Shown here piece by piece: positions 9,501 to 19,043 of a DNA stretch of 64,000 nt. Source of the DNA: Acinetobacter sp. ANC 3813. Lineage in GTDB: Bacteria; Pseudomonadota; Gammaproteobacteria; Pseudomonadales; Moraxellaceae. The DNA lies in contig NZ_NEGK01000008.1 of assembly GCF_002135435.1 (NCBI RefSeq), positions 124,001-188,000 of the forward strand, in the 5' to 3' direction. Numbering within the stretch: the stretch's first letter is position 1; each line of letters opens with the position of its first letter. The notes under the pieces were generated by a model, which made no database searches, was not told the DNA's origin, and saw only the letters and a program-made list of their open reading frames with translations. A program made the position numbers and the translations under genes.

Positions 9501-9645
9501 CTTGAAAAGTATCACTGGAAATATGCATCCAGCCGGGGTCAAATGGTGTGTATGTTACTGTTGCAAGGAACAGATAAATCCCAAACGAGACTAAAAATAA
9601 TGTCATTACTAAGCGCTGTGCATAAGCACTCGACACCGCTGTCAT
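6553..9645 (-). CDS. ftsK: DNA translocase FtsK
   Basis: 1030 residues. FtsK couples septation to clearing of the terminus region and activates XerCD recombination at dif. Membrane helices occupy about residues 12-170. A long acidic, Ala-rich linker (about 200-530) follows, then the motor domain with Walker A AGTTGSGKS (near residue 690) and Walker B IVIVADEF (near 823). The C-terminal gamma winged helix (about 965-1030) reads KOPS sequences. ATG at 9645 has AGGA six bases upstream; an in-frame TTG at 9663 lacks a comparable site. Divergent from trxB. Confidence 0.95.
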   Translation of the reverse strand: MTAVSSAYAQRLVMTLFLVSFGIYLFLATVTYTPFDPGWMHISSDTFQVSNASGVAGAWIADLLFGFLGWASLLIPMYLFAEAIQVWWPHSFLNRPFRYAAQFFILLASASLLYLLWNVPADTLDNSSGGIIGYELGGSFENLLTVYGAVPVLLAFLILLLTLAFGIKWNRTWATLKAAPAYLQDLFYRNVPESEAAFDRTAPHIKKETGSASAKAAAVTPAPEHHEVAIDPAVRDRAAERLFDDIAHKEWMSAQDAGPAPFDENDDEFERTLEKAHRLEQDSQRVVATGEVWRALNSNEDQRHTQDIDALLKAAEEDQPSNPAGHFQHVVHPQSGISAEQQPKAKSVDWDDDEIFDELLAAVPNSKTATDVHTPFSHTAEPSPAAASALHIVEEAIPAVSAAAVPVAAAVPAAIPKTGLAADFDDLDDLLVDETEVSEAAPRTASSYAQSSPFVKAEIQTNFSQPAAVADTYVSEDEKNLISSNKDAFRDAWQDTAGKPADEPFDEEDDFDLDAPLTDAMGRPMSRSMQVAKKRLDLPTLPGWELLDRVDPNKKVNFTAEQLARLSELLEIKLQEFNVKAKVMEAQPGPVVTRFELDLAPGVKASKVTNISKDLARSMSMASVRVVEVIPGKPYIGIEVPNSAREMVRLIELLETPAYRDPAGLLSMAMGKDISGNPVITDLGKAPHMLVAGTTGSGKSVAVNSMILSMLLKYTPDQLRLIMIDPKQLELANYNDIPHLLTPVVTDMKDAVSALNWCVNEMERRYKLMSFLKIRKLADYNRKVEEALANGEDLIDPTWKASDSVAGERAPRLEPLPSIVIVADEFADMIMQVGKKAEEMITRLAQKSRAAGIHLLLATQRPSVDVITGLIKANIPTRVALRVNSKIDSRTILDAGGAEDMLGHGDMLFLGPGKIEPERVHGAFISDDEVNRICDAWRERGDPNYVDEILTPFDEEPTSRGFEDGDGGSDRDALYDQCVSFVLETRKASTSSLQRKFSLGYNRAARIIDQMEENGIVSSMGANGKREILV

Positions 9646-9790
9646 ATACTGTCCTGTAGCCAATTCTTGATGAATGTTTTTGTTTGCTGTTCTGCTTCAA
9701 AAAGCCGTGCAATAACTCATTATTATGCACCTCTTCCTTAAAAAAAGATGCAATATTATTGATGCATGTTGTTAACTTCGGGCTATATAG

Positions 9791-10846
<1,056 letters not shown>

Positions 10847-10874
10847 GCCTTAATATCATTTCAAGATGAATCAA

Positions 10875-10901
10875 AAAACCGCCTTTCAAGGCGGTTTTTT
10901 T
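10875..10901 (+). terminator. Intrinsic terminator after trxB
   Basis: AAAACCGCCTT and AAGGCGGTTTT form a stem with a 2-base nominal loop, followed by a run of T. It isolates trxB from aat. Confidence 0.85.
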
Positions 10902-10942
10902 ATGTATCATCTTAAATATCACATTGCTAAAACAACGACCTC

Positions 10943-11683
10943 ATGATGCAGATTTTGCCGCCGTCAGAATATACATTTCCTGATCCTGCTGAAGCCGATC
11001 CCGAGGGTCAAGGCCTGATTTGCATTGGGGCAGACCTCTCAGCCTCTACAATATATGAAGCCTATACGCACGGCTTATTTCCATGGTTTTCTGAAAACGA
11101 ACCCATTTGCTGGTGGTGCCCAGAGCCGCGCTGCATCATCCGCCCGCAAGAATACAAGCCGAGCAAGTCTCTTATCCGCAATATGAAAAAACTCGATTAT
11201 ACCATTACGGTGAATCAGGCTTTTGGAAGGGTCATCCGCTCATGCTCCCTGCCCCGCAGCTATGCCGATGAAACATGGATCAGTGAAGATATTATTTATG
11301 CCTATTGCCAAATGTTCGATGCCGGCTACGGCTACAGCATTGAAGTCTGGGACAAGGGCAGATTGGTCGGCGGATTATATGGCCTGTCCATCGGGCATGG
11401 CTGCTTCGGCGAATCGATGTTCAGCACGCAAACCGATGTTTCCAAAATGGCTTTTTATGCGTTAATGCTGCTGGGCCGTGAAAACAATTTACCTTGGATT
11501 GACTGTCAGCTGGTCAACGACCATTTAATCAGTCTGGGCGCCTGCACACTTTCTCGCCATGCGTACCTTAATTCGTTACAAGATGTAATAAAACAGCCTG
11601 CAATAGATTGGAAAAAGTATCAGGACAGTGTATTTTCAAGTAAAACAATAGCAGAAACTGCTCAGCTCTTAGGAACGACATGA
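10943..11683 (+). CDS. aat: Leucyl/phenylalanyl-tRNA--protein transferase
   Basis: 246 residues. Aat adds Leu or Phe from aminoacyl-tRNA to proteins with N-terminal Lys or Arg, marking them for ClpAPS. The family core is clear: [21 protein letters not shown] near the start, the GLFPWF motif, WWCPEPR, and the C-terminal GNAT-like fold with GGLYGLSIG and CFGESMFS. Two adjacent ATGs (10943, 10946) compete as start. bpt follows 35 bases after the stop, so both N-degron transferases are probably one transcript. Confidence 0.95.
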   Translation: MMQILPPSEYTFPDPAEADPEGQGLICIGADLSASTIYEAYTHGLFPWFSENEPICWWCPEPRCIIRPQEYKPSKSLIRNMKKLDYTITVNQAFGRVIRSCSLPRSYADETWISEDIIYAYCQMFDAGYGYSIEVWDKGRLVGGLYGLSIGHGCFGESMFSTQTDVSKMAFYALMLLGRENNLPWIDCQLVNDHLISLGACTLSRHAYLNSLQDVIKQPAIDWKKYQDSVFSSKTIAETAQLLGTT

Positions 11684-11718
11684 GCTGCCCCACACAATAA
11701 TAGCGAGGGATATTTGAC

Positions 11719-12534
11719 ATGAATTCATATCACCCAAAATCCCTATTGAATGAATTGCAGTATTACATTACACCGCCGCACGACTGCAGCTATCTCGAAA
11801 ATAAATCTGCGCGCATGGTGTTTTTAGATCCGGTTCACCGAATTGATGTCGTTACACTGTCAGAACTGTCACGCATGGGCTTCCGCCGCAGCGGCGATTT
11901 TGTCTACCGCCCAGAGTGCCATCTCTGCCGCCAGTGCCTATCTTCCAGAGTGCCTGTTCAGCTGTTTAAAATGAACAGCAAGCAGAAAAAAGCATGGAAG
12001 CGCAATCAGGACTTAACGCTTAAGATCAGCCGCCCGCAAGACGCTTCCGATGTGCACTATGCTTTATATGAACGCTATATCAATGAACGGCATGCCGATG
12101 GCGACATGTATCCGCCCAGCCGCGATCAATTTGAAAAATTTCTGATTCACAGCTGCACAGACAGTTTCTTTTTAGAATTATGGAAAGATGACCGCCTGAT
12201 CAGTGTATCGACTTGTGATCCTTTAGATGATGGGCTGTCTGCGGTTTATACTTTTTTTGATCCAGATGAAAACCGCCGTTCACTTGGTGTCTTTGCCGTA
12301 TTGAAGCAAATCGAACATGCTCGAAATTTGGATTTAAAATATATCTATTTAGGCTATTGGGTGCCGCATTCCAATAAAATGAATTACAAATCTGAATATA
12401 TTCCGCTTGAGCTTTTATTGGATGGGCAATGGCGCCGCTTAAACCGCGCGCTGACTGCAGAAGAAATCCATCAGCTTGGAGATTCGCTGATGACTACCCT
12501 GCCATCTGGCTGGAACAATCCAATTATCAAATAA
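11719..12534 (+). CDS. bpt: Aspartate/glutamate leucyltransferase (arginyltransferase family)
   Basis: 271 residues. Bpt transfers Leu to N-terminal Asp or Glu, the bacterial tertiary-destabilising step feeding the Leu/N-degron pathway. The N-terminal ATE domain holds the Cys pairs (PECHLCRQC at about 72-80) and the C-terminal GNAT-like domain contains VYTFFDP and LGYWVPHS. It is often annotated Ate; bacterial members of this length are Bpt. It sits directly downstream of aat, with which it works. Confidence 0.93.
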   Translation: MNSYHPKSLLNELQYYITPPHDCSYLENKSARMVFLDPVHRIDVVTLSELSRMGFRRSGDFVYRPECHLCRQCLSSRVPVQLFKMNSKQKKAWKRNQDLTLKISRPQDASDVHYALYERYINERHADGDMYPPSRDQFEKFLIHSCTDSFFLELWKDDRLISVSTCDPLDDGLSAVYTFFDPDENRRSLGVFAVLKQIEHARNLDLKYIYLGYWVPHSNKMNYKSEYIPLELLLDGQWRRLNRALTAEEIHQLGDSLMTTLPSGWNNPIIK

Positions 12535-12568
12535 GTTTGACATCTTTGCAGCGCTTCAATTTACAGAC

Positions 12569-12609
12569 TGCAGTATCCATCTTTTGATTGAATCAATTTG
12601 GATACTGCA
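12569..12609. terminator. 41-base long hairpin between convergent bpt and rimI
   Basis: TGCAGTATCCA (12569-12579) pairs with TGGATACTGCA (12599-12609), and inside it TTGATT (12584-12589) pairs with AATCAA (12591-12596). The result is a nearly continuous hairpin without a T run on either side. It probably separates the two converging transcripts. Confidence 0.5.
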
Positions 12610-12630
12610 CGTTTATGCAGCTAAAAAATA

Positions 12631-13089
12631 TTAATTAAATAGTTTCGAAAAATCATCTGTACAGGATTTCACCATAATAATGGCATGTTCTCGTGTTCCG
12701 TCTGCTTTTGGATAATAGTTTTTACGCAGATCAATCTGATGAAAATCAGCTTTTTCATACAGTTTGATTGCAGCTGTATTGCCTTCACGCACTTCCAAAA
12801 AAATCTGTACTGGATTGTTTTTCAGCATAGCTACGGATTGATCCAGCAGCTGATAGCCCAAACCTTTACCCTGCTGACTCGGATGCACGGCCATCAATAG
12901 CAAATTCGCCTCATCTAAAACGGGCTGTAAAATACAAAATGCCTGTACGACGCCATTTTGCTCCAGCACCGTGCTTTGATAACCCTCTACCGCTTCTTCG
13001 AATTGCTTCTTGTTCCAAGGATGGCTTTGTACTAATTTTTCAATTTCCGCCACTGACGCAACATCTGCAGCATTCATCAAACGAATCAT
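12631..13089 (-). CDS. rimI: Ribosomal protein alanine N-acetyltransferase RimI (GNAT)
   Basis: 152 residues. RimI acetylates the N-terminal alanine of ribosomal protein S18 with acetyl-CoA. The GNAT core is visible: acetyl-CoA-binding VHPSQQGKGLGYQLL (about 70-84) and EVREGNTAAIKLYEKADF (about 102-118). It stands alone between convergent bpt and a downstream-facing hydrolase gene. The ATG is set by the MIRLM N-terminus typical of the family. Confidence 0.85.
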   Translation of the reverse strand: MIRLMNAADVASVAEIEKLVQSHPWNKKQFEEAVEGYQSTVLEQNGVVQAFCILQPVLDEANLLLMAVHPSQQGKGLGYQLLDQSVAMLKNNPVQIFLEVREGNTAAIKLYEKADFHQIDLRKNYYPKADGTREHAIIMVKSCTDDFSKLFN

Positions 13090-13151
13090 CTTCGTTTATC
13101 TTTTATCTAAATAGGAATAGTGGATTATAAAAACTTTCTAGAAAAAATCGA

Positions 13152-13180
13152 ACAAAAAAAAGAGCGATTTGCATCGCCCT
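13152..13180 (-). terminator. Intrinsic terminator of the metal-dependent hydrolase gene
   Basis: Read on the minus strand, AGGGCGAT pairs with ATCGCTCT (one G-T pair), followed by a T8 run. It lies 36 bases after the stop codon. Confidence 0.85.
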
Positions 13181-13215
13181 ATCAATTCACCAAACCACAG
13201 CTGCAGGTTGAAAAC

Positions 13216-14097
13216 TTATAAACCCAGTTTTGCTTTCCAGCTCATGAGCAGCTGATCTGTATCTAAATCATTTGGGTGGAAGCCTGGACGGAAATACTCC
13301 AGCATCTCTTTCCACATACCGGTAATCACCCCTTTCGATGGGCTATAGCCATAAACATAAATATCTTTCAAAGATTGTAAATTTAACTGCTTGTCGTCTT
13401 TCAGCAAACGAGCAACAAAATAACTTTGTACAAAAAACAGCGTCACCATTGCGCCAACCAAAGAACCAGTACGTAAAGCATATGCTCTTAGGCCTTTACC
13501 AAATACACCTTCAAACACATCATAGGCCACGGCTTTATGTTCATTTTCTTCAATCGCATGCCAAAGCCACATTGTTTTCATGGTTTCATCAGTCATCAGC
13601 TCTTGAATATGCTTATTGGTCAGCAATTGTGATGCAATTGTTGCAGTGAAATGCTCAAGCGCAGTTGTTGCCGTTAAATCCACCATCTCTTGCGTAATGC
13701 CCACAGGCTTGCCAATAAAAGCAAAAACTTTACGAGTCCGCTGAATAACAAGGTCTGTTATGCCGTCTAAGCGGTCAACATCATGCCCATACTTTTGCGC
13801 TGAGGCATTAAAACCGACATGCTCATGCGTATGCATTGCTTCTTGACCAATAAACGCACTGATTTCTTTTTGCAGCGATTCATTGTCTTTAATCGCTGGG
13901 TGCTGACGCACAGCACGCACGCTATCAATAAAGAATTTTTCACCCGCTGGAAATAATGCTGACAAACCCGTCATAAAGTGTGTGAGGCCTGCTGAACCAT
14001 TCATCCAATATTCTGGTACAGATTCAAAATCAAAATTCATGCGGCGTACAGGAAAGCTTGCACCTGCACGATTTGTGATTTTTACTTTAGCATTCAT
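13216..14097 (-). CDS. PF10118-family predicted metal-dependent hydrolase
   Basis: 293 residues. I recognise the COG3687/PF10118 family, a helical, putatively di-metal fold. Conserved acidic/His motifs occur as FIGQEAMHTHEHVGFN (about 84-99), a central TATTALEHFTATIA, and WHAIEENEHKAVAYDVFEG. These resemble ferritin-like E..EH patterns and support metal binding; the substrate is unknown. A hydrophobic stretch lies near residues 205-230. A strong AAGGAG ribosome site precedes the ATG. Upstream lie a promoter, direct repeats and a GntR-type palindrome. Confidence 0.75.
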   Translation of the reverse strand: MNAKVKITNRAGASFPVRRMNFDFESVPEYWMNGSAGLTHFMTGLSALFPAGEKFFIDSVRAVRQHPAIKDNESLQKEISAFIGQEAMHTHEHVGFNASAQKYGHDVDRLDGITDLVIQRTRKVFAFIGKPVGITQEMVDLTATTALEHFTATIASQLLTNKHIQELMTDETMKTMWLWHAIEENEHKAVAYDVFEGVFGKGLRAYALRTGSLVGAMVTLFFVQSYFVARLLKDDKQLNLQSLKDIYVYGYSPSKGVITGMWKEMLEYFRPGFHPNDLDTDQLLMSWKAKLGL

Positions 14098-14176
14098 CTT
14101 ACCGCTCCTTTTTAAGTGAACAATTCACCTAAAAACTTATATTTGTTTTCATTTTTTATCTTACGTTGTTCTGATT

Positions 14177-14204
14177 ATTCTATAAGTGCAGTTTAGGACA
14201 GCAA
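14177..14204 (-). promoter_or_regulatory. Promoter of the metal-dependent hydrolase with overlapping direct repeats
   Basis: On the minus strand a -35 TTGCTG (14199-14204) and -10 TAGAAT (14177-14182) are 16 bases apart. AGGACAGC occurs twice on the plus strand, at 14195-14202 and 14216-14223, exactly 21 bases (two helical turns) apart, the first overlapping the -35. This spacing suggests an activator site. Confidence 0.45.
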
Positions 14205-14233
14205 ATTATCACTTAAGGACAGCTTAAGCAGTT

Positions 14234-14246
14234 ATTGTCTGACAAT
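14234..14246. promoter_or_regulatory. ATTGTC-T-GACAAT palindrome (GntR/FCD-type operator candidate)
   Basis: The 13-base palindrome contains TTGTCTGACAA, which fits the TNGTNNNACNA pattern of FadR-subfamily GntR sites. The same palindrome with a different central base occurs at 56351-56363 before the GntR/FCD gene. It lies about 140 bases upstream of the hydrolase start, beyond its -35. Confidence 0.5.
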
Positions 14247-14269
14247 TTTATCTTCGATAAATTTAAACA

Positions 14270-14297
14270 AAAAAAAAGCGCCCCTAAGGAGCGCTTC
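14270..14297 (-). terminator. Intrinsic terminator of the str operon after tuf
   Basis: On the minus strand AAGCGCTCC, a short loop and GGGGCGCTT are followed by nine T. It ends the rpsL-rpsG-fusA-tuf transcript, 16 bases after the tuf stop. Confidence 0.9.
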
Positions 14298-14312
14298 TTT
14301 TACAACTAATAC

Positions 14313-15503
14313 TTATGCAATAACTTTAGCTACTACACCAGCACCAACTGTACGGCCGCCTTCACGGATCGCGAAGCGTAAGCCAGCGTCCATAGCGATC
14401 GGGTGGATAAGCTCTACTGACATTTCTACGTTGTCACCAGGCATAACCATTTCAACGCCTTCTTGAAGAGAGATAGCGCCAGTTACGTCAGTTGTACGGA
14501 AGTAGAACTGTGGACGGTAACCGTTAAGGAATGGAGTATGACGACCGCCTTCTTCTTTAGAAAGTACGTATACTTCTGCGTCGAATTTAGTATGCGGCTT
14601 GATCGCACCTGGTTTAGTCAATACTTGACCGCGTTGAACGTCTTCACGCTTAGTACCGCGAAGAAGAACACCACAGTTCTCGCCCGCACGGCCTTCGTCA
14701 AGAAGTTTACGGAACATTTCAACACCAGTAACAGTCGTTGTTTGAGTATCACGGATACCAACGATTTCTACTGATTCGCCTACTTTAACGATACCTGATT
14801 CTACACGGCCAGTTACTACTGTACCACGGCCAGAAATAGAGAATACGTCTTCGATTGGCATCAAGAATGCTTTATCGATAGCGCGTTCTGGTTCTGGAAT
14901 GTAAGAGTCAAGCGCTTCAACAAGAGCAACTACAGCAGGTTCGCCGTATTGACCTTGGTCACCGTTAAGTGCAAGCAGAGCTGAACCGCGGATGATTGGA
15001 GTGTCATCGCCTGGGAAGTCATAAGTAGAAAGAAGTTCACGAACTTCCATTTCTACTAATTCAAGAAGCTCTTCGTCGTCTACAAGGTCGCATTTGTTCA
15101 AGAATACAACGATGTATGGAACGCCTACTTGGCGAGAAAGAAGGATGTGTTCACGAGTCTGTGGCATAGGACCGTCAGTCGCAGCACATACAAGGATCGC
15201 GCCGTCCATTTGAGCAGCACCAGTAATCATGTTTTTAACATAATCGGCGTGACCCGGGCAGTCTACGTGTGCGTAGTGACGAATAACTGAGTCATATTCT
15301 ACGTGTGAAGTATTAATTGTAATACCACGTGCTTTTTCTTCAGGTGCAGAGTCGATTGCAGCGTAATCTTTCGCTTCGCCACCGAATTGTTTTGCACATA
15401 CAGTTGCAATTGCAGCTGTTAAAGTTGTTTTACCATGGTCGACGTGACCAATTGTGCCCACGTTTACGTGTGGCTTATTACGTTCAAACTTAGCCTTAGC
15501 CAT
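14313..15503 (-). CDS. tuf: Elongation factor Tu
   Basis: 396 residues. EF-Tu delivers aminoacyl-tRNA to the ribosome as a GTP complex. G1 GHVDHGKT (about 19-26), DCPGH and NKCD motifs are intact and the C-terminus is the usual [12 protein letters not shown]. The ATG at 15503 follows AGGAAG; an in-frame start at 15545 adds 14 residues not found in the family. It is the last gene of the str operon. A second tuf copy is usual in this genus but would be outside the window. Confidence 0.98.
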   Translation of the reverse strand: MAKAKFERNKPHVNVGTIGHVDHGKTTLTAAIATVCAKQFGGEAKDYAAIDSAPEEKARGITINTSHVEYDSVIRHYAHVDCPGHADYVKNMITGAAQMDGAILVCAATDGPMPQTREHILLSRQVGVPYIVVFLNKCDLVDDEELLELVEMEVRELLSTYDFPGDDTPIIRGSALLALNGDQGQYGEPAVVALVEALDSYIPEPERAIDKAFLMPIEDVFSISGRGTVVTGRVESGIVKVGESVEIVGIRDTQTTTVTGVEMFRKLLDEGRAGENCGVLLRGTKREDVQRGQVLTKPGAIKPHTKFDAEVYVLSKEEGGRHTPFLNGYRPQFYFRTTDVTGAISLQEGVEMVMPGDNVEMSVELIHPIAMDAGLRFAIREGGRTVGAGVVAKVIA

Positions 15504-15598
15504 GAGATCTTCCTTTTTAAACTGCTTATGGAGGGAAAACTCCATAAGCGATTTGGTTTTTAACTATGAATTAGTTTGGGCTTATAGTAATCGAAAGA

Positions 15599-17734
15599 TT
15601 ACTCGTCGTCACCTTTTTTACCGCCAGACTGGAACTTAGAAATAATGCCTTCAGCCACGTTACGTGGAGTTTCAGCATATTTAGAAAATTCCATAGAATA
15701 AGTTGCACGGCCTTGAGACATAGAACGCATTTGAGTCGCGTAACCAAACATCTCTGCAAGTGGAACTTCAGCTTTAATAGCTTTAGTACCGCCAGGCAAG
15801 TCGTCCATACCTTGAACCATACCGCGGCGACGGTTTAAGTCACCCATGATATCGCCCATGTAGTCTTCTGGAGTTTCTACTTCTACTTTCATGATCGGTT
15901 CAAGCAAGATAGGATCTGCTTTCATGAAACCGTCACGGAATGCGTAAGAACCTGCCATTTTGAACGATAATTCGTCAGAATCGACATCGTGGTAAGAACC
16001 GTCGAACAATGTAGCTTTAATGCCAACAACTGGGTAACCAGCCAAGACACCATTCTTCATACGTTCTTGAATACCTTTGTCTACAGCGCCAAAGAATTCT
16101 TTTGGTACTACGCCGCCTACAACTTCTTCAACGAATTCGTAGTCTTTTTCTGATTCAGGATCAAGCGGTTCTAAACGTACGTATACGTGACCGAATTTAC
16201 CTTTACCACCAGTTTGACGTACGAACTTACCTTCTTGTTCAACTGACTTTTTGATCGTTTCACGGTAAGAAACCATTGGTTTACCAATGTTTGCTTCAAC
16301 ACCGAATTCACGCTTCATACGGTCAACAATGATGTCAAGGTGAAGCTCACCCATACCAGCAATAATTGTTTGACCTGATTCTTCGTCAGTACGAACGCGG
16401 AATGATGGATCTTCCTTCGCTAAACGGCCAAGAGCGATAGACATTTTCTCTTGGTCAGCTTTAGTTTTAGGTTCAACAGCCAATGCAATTACTGGCTCTG
16501 GGAATTCCATACGTTCAAGCGTAATAACGTTTTTCTCGTCACACAGCGTATCACCAGTAGTAACGTCTTTAAGACCTACACATGCAGCGATATCACCAGC
16601 GCGGATTTCTTCAACGTCTTGACGGTCGTTTGCGTGCATTTGCACGATACGGCCAATACGTTCGCGTTTAGATTTAACTGGGTTGAAAACAGAGTCGCCT
16701 TGTTTAAGAACACCAGAGTAAACACGTACGAATGTCAAGTTACCTACGAATTTGTCGTTCATGATTTTGAACGCAAGCGCAGAGAACGGAGCTTCGTCAG
16801 ATGCTTCACGAATTGCTTTAGTTTCAGCTTTGTCGTCTAGAACGCCTTCAATCGCTTTAACTTCAGTCGGTGATGGCAAGAATTCAATAACAGCATCCAA
16901 CATACGTTGAACACCTTTGTTTTTGAACGCAGTACCGCAAAGCATTGGTTGAATTTGACAAGCCAAAGTTTGAACACGTAAACCAGTAACGATTTGTTCT
17001 TTCGACAAGTCGCCATTGTTTAGGTATTCATCCATTAACTCTTCTGAAGCTTCAGCTGCAGCTTCAACCATGTTTGTACGCCATTCTTCAGCAGTTGCTT
17101 GAAGTTCAGCAGGAATTTCACCGTATTCGAACTGCATACCTTGAGAAGCTTCATCCCAAATGATCGCTTTCATTTCGATCAAGTCGATCACGCCTTGGAA
17201 GTTTTCTTCAGCGCCAACAGGGATTACAACTGGTACAGGGTGAGCACCAAGACGAGTCTTCATTTGTTCAACAACGCGGAAGAAGTTGGCGCCAGTACGG
17301 TCCATCTTGTTCACGAATGCTAAACGAGGCACTTGGTATTTGTTCGCTTGACGCCATACAGTTTCTGACTGAGGCTGTACACCGCCCACAGCACAGTAAA
17401 CCATGCACGCGCCGTCAAGAACACGCATAGAACGCTCAACTTCGATTGTGAAGTCAACGTGTCCCGGTGTATCAATTACGTTGATACGGTGTTCAGGGAA
17501 CTGCTTAGACATACCTGACCAGAATGTAGTAGTCGCAGCTGAAGTGATTGTAATACCACGTTCCTGCTCTTGCTCCATCCAGTCCATTGTCGCTGCACCG
17601 TCATGTACTTCACCAATTTTGTGAGATACACCTGTGTAGAACAAGATACGTTCAGTAGTTGTGGTTTTACCGGCATCAATGTGCGCAGAAATACCAATGT
17701 TACGATAACGAGAAATTGGGGTTTGACGAGCCAT
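15599..17734 (-). CDS. fusA: Elongation factor G
   Basis: 711 residues. EF-G is the ribosomal translocase GTPase and also acts in ribosome recycling. G-domain motifs [16 protein letters not shown] and NKMDR are intact, followed by domains II-V. The start ATG 17734 gives [12 protein letters not shown] as in other Acinetobacter; another in-frame ATG at 17746 directly abuts AGGA and is less likely. 95 bases before tuf and 130 after rpsG in the str operon. Confidence 0.97.
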   Translation of the reverse strand: MARQTPISRYRNIGISAHIDAGKTTTTERILFYTGVSHKIGEVHDGAATMDWMEQEQERGITITSAATTTFWSGMSKQFPEHRINVIDTPGHVDFTIEVERSMRVLDGACMVYCAVGGVQPQSETVWRQANKYQVPRLAFVNKMDRTGANFFRVVEQMKTRLGAHPVPVVIPVGAEENFQGVIDLIEMKAIIWDEASQGMQFEYGEIPAELQATAEEWRTNMVEAAAEASEELMDEYLNNGDLSKEQIVTGLRVQTLACQIQPMLCGTAFKNKGVQRMLDAVIEFLPSPTEVKAIEGVLDDKAETKAIREASDEAPFSALAFKIMNDKFVGNLTFVRVYSGVLKQGDSVFNPVKSKRERIGRIVQMHANDRQDVEEIRAGDIAACVGLKDVTTGDTLCDEKNVITLERMEFPEPVIALAVEPKTKADQEKMSIALGRLAKEDPSFRVRTDEESGQTIIAGMGELHLDIIVDRMKREFGVEANIGKPMVSYRETIKKSVEQEGKFVRQTGGKGKFGHVYVRLEPLDPESEKDYEFVEEVVGGVVPKEFFGAVDKGIQERMKNGVLAGYPVVGIKATLFDGSYHDVDSDELSFKMAGSYAFRDGFMKADPILLEPIMKVEVETPEDYMGDIMGDLNRRRGMVQGMDDLPGGTKAIKAEVPLAEMFGYATQMRSMSQGRATYSMEFSKYAETPRNVAEGIISKFQSGGKKGDDE

Positions 17735-17864
17735 GATTTCTTGCATTCCTAAATTTTGTTATTAAAACAGGACGCTTTAAGCTGCAGAGCAGCTTAAAGC
17801 AATTCGATGACTGAACAATGACAACCGCTCAGCCACCCTCCTGAATAGGGGCTGTTTTATCCGC

Positions 17865-18335
17865 TTAGAAACGGTAGTGAGAGAAGGCTTTGTTGGCTTC
17901 AGCCATACGGTGCACATCTTCACGTTTTTTGATCGCTGCGCCTTTGCCTTCAGCTGCATCAAGCAACTCGCCAGCAAGACGTAAAGCCATAGTTTTTTCA
18001 GAACGCTTAGCAGCAGCATCTACTAACCAACGCATAGCCAAGGCAGTACGACGGGATGGGCGTACTTCCATAGGTACTTGGTATGTAGCACCGCCAACAC
18101 GGCGAGCTTTTACTTCGACCATAGGGCGAACTTTTTCAAGAGTAGTCTCGAAAAATTCAACTGGGTCTACTTTAGATTTTTCTTGAACGCGGTCTAAAGC
18201 ACCGTAAACGATACTTTCAGCAATAGATTTTTTACCATCTTGCATTACGTGGTTCATGAATTTAGCGATTGTTTGGCTGCTGAACTTAGGATCCGGAAGG
18301 ATTTCACGGGCAGCGACTACGCGACGTCTTGGCAT
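17865..18335 (-). CDS. rpsG: 30S ribosomal protein S7
   Basis: 156 residues, the standard length. S7 nucleates assembly of the 30S head and binds 16S rRNA. It begins [18 protein letters not shown] and carries the family motif [11 protein letters not shown]. In E. coli it is also the translational repressor of the str operon; whether the 177-base rpsL-rpsG spacer carries such a site here cannot be judged by eye. Confidence 0.98.
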   Translation of the reverse strand: MPRRRVVAAREILPDPKFSSQTIAKFMNHVMQDGKKSIAESIVYGALDRVQEKSKVDPVEFFETTLEKVRPMVEVKARRVGGATYQVPMEVRPSRRTALAMRWLVDAAAKRSEKTMALRLAGELLDAAEGKGAAIKKREDVHRMAEANKAFSHYRF

Positions 18336-18512
18336 TTTAATACACCTAATAAAATTGACACTTCAGGTTTATCCAGCATCAGCACAAAGTGTCATGTGCT
18401 ATTCGCTGGCCTTACTACACGTCGCTTGAATTTCACAAAATTAATGCAGAAATCAGACAAGCGAGACGATAAAGGATTGCGGTTCTACGTTCTTAAAAAC
18501 AATCTCGAAAGA

Positions 18513-18887
18513 TTATTTTTTCGGACGTTTAGTACCGTATTTAGAACGTGACTGGTTACGATCTTTCACGCCAGCACAGTCTAAAGAACCACGAACGGTA
18601 TGGTAACGTACACCTGGTAAGTCTTTAACACGACCACCACGGATAAGAACAACACTGTGCTCTTGTAGGTTATGGCCTTCACCACCGATGTAGCTAGAAA
18701 CTTCAAAACCTGAAGTTAAGCGAACACGGCAAACTTTACGCATTGCTGAGTTAGGTTTTTTAGGTGTAGTCGTGTAAACACGTGTACAAACACCACGACG
18801 TTGTGGACAAGCCTTCAACGCAGGAACTTTTGATTTTTCAACCAAAGTTGTACGACCCTTACGGATCAACTGATTTGTTGTTGCCAT
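18513..18887 (-). CDS. rpsL: 30S ribosomal protein S12
   Basis: 124 residues. S12 sits at the decoding centre. The PKKPNSA loop has lysines at 43 and 44, and K88 is present in [12 protein letters not shown], so the positions usually changed in streptomycin-resistant mutants look wild type. First gene of the str operon, with its promoter about 60-90 bases upstream. Confidence 0.98.
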   Translation of the reverse strand: MATTNQLIRKGRTTLVEKSKVPALKACPQRRGVCTRVYTTTPKKPNSAMRKVCRVRLTSGFEVSSYIGGEGHNLQEHSVVLIRGGRVKDLPGVRYHTVRGSLDCAGVKDRNQSRSKYGTKRPKK

Positions 18888-18946
18888 TTGGCAATTCTCC
18901 CGTTAAATAAAAGCCCCAAAAACATACTGCTTTTTGAGGGCATGCA

Positions 18947-18975
18947 ATTGTAATTCAGGATGTCAAAATGGTCAA
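18947..18975 (-). promoter_or_regulatory. Promoter of the str operon
   Basis: On the minus strand, -35 TTGACC (18970-18975) and -10 TACAAT (18947-18952) are separated by exactly 17 bases, 60 bases before the rpsL start codon. This is among the best sigma-70 matches in the window, fitting a highly expressed operon. Confidence 0.75.
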
Positions 18976-19043
18976 GATTCAGCATGCAGCCAAATCTTAA
19001 CCATTTTGTATTTTGATCACTTTTTCAGCAGAAAATATACTGC

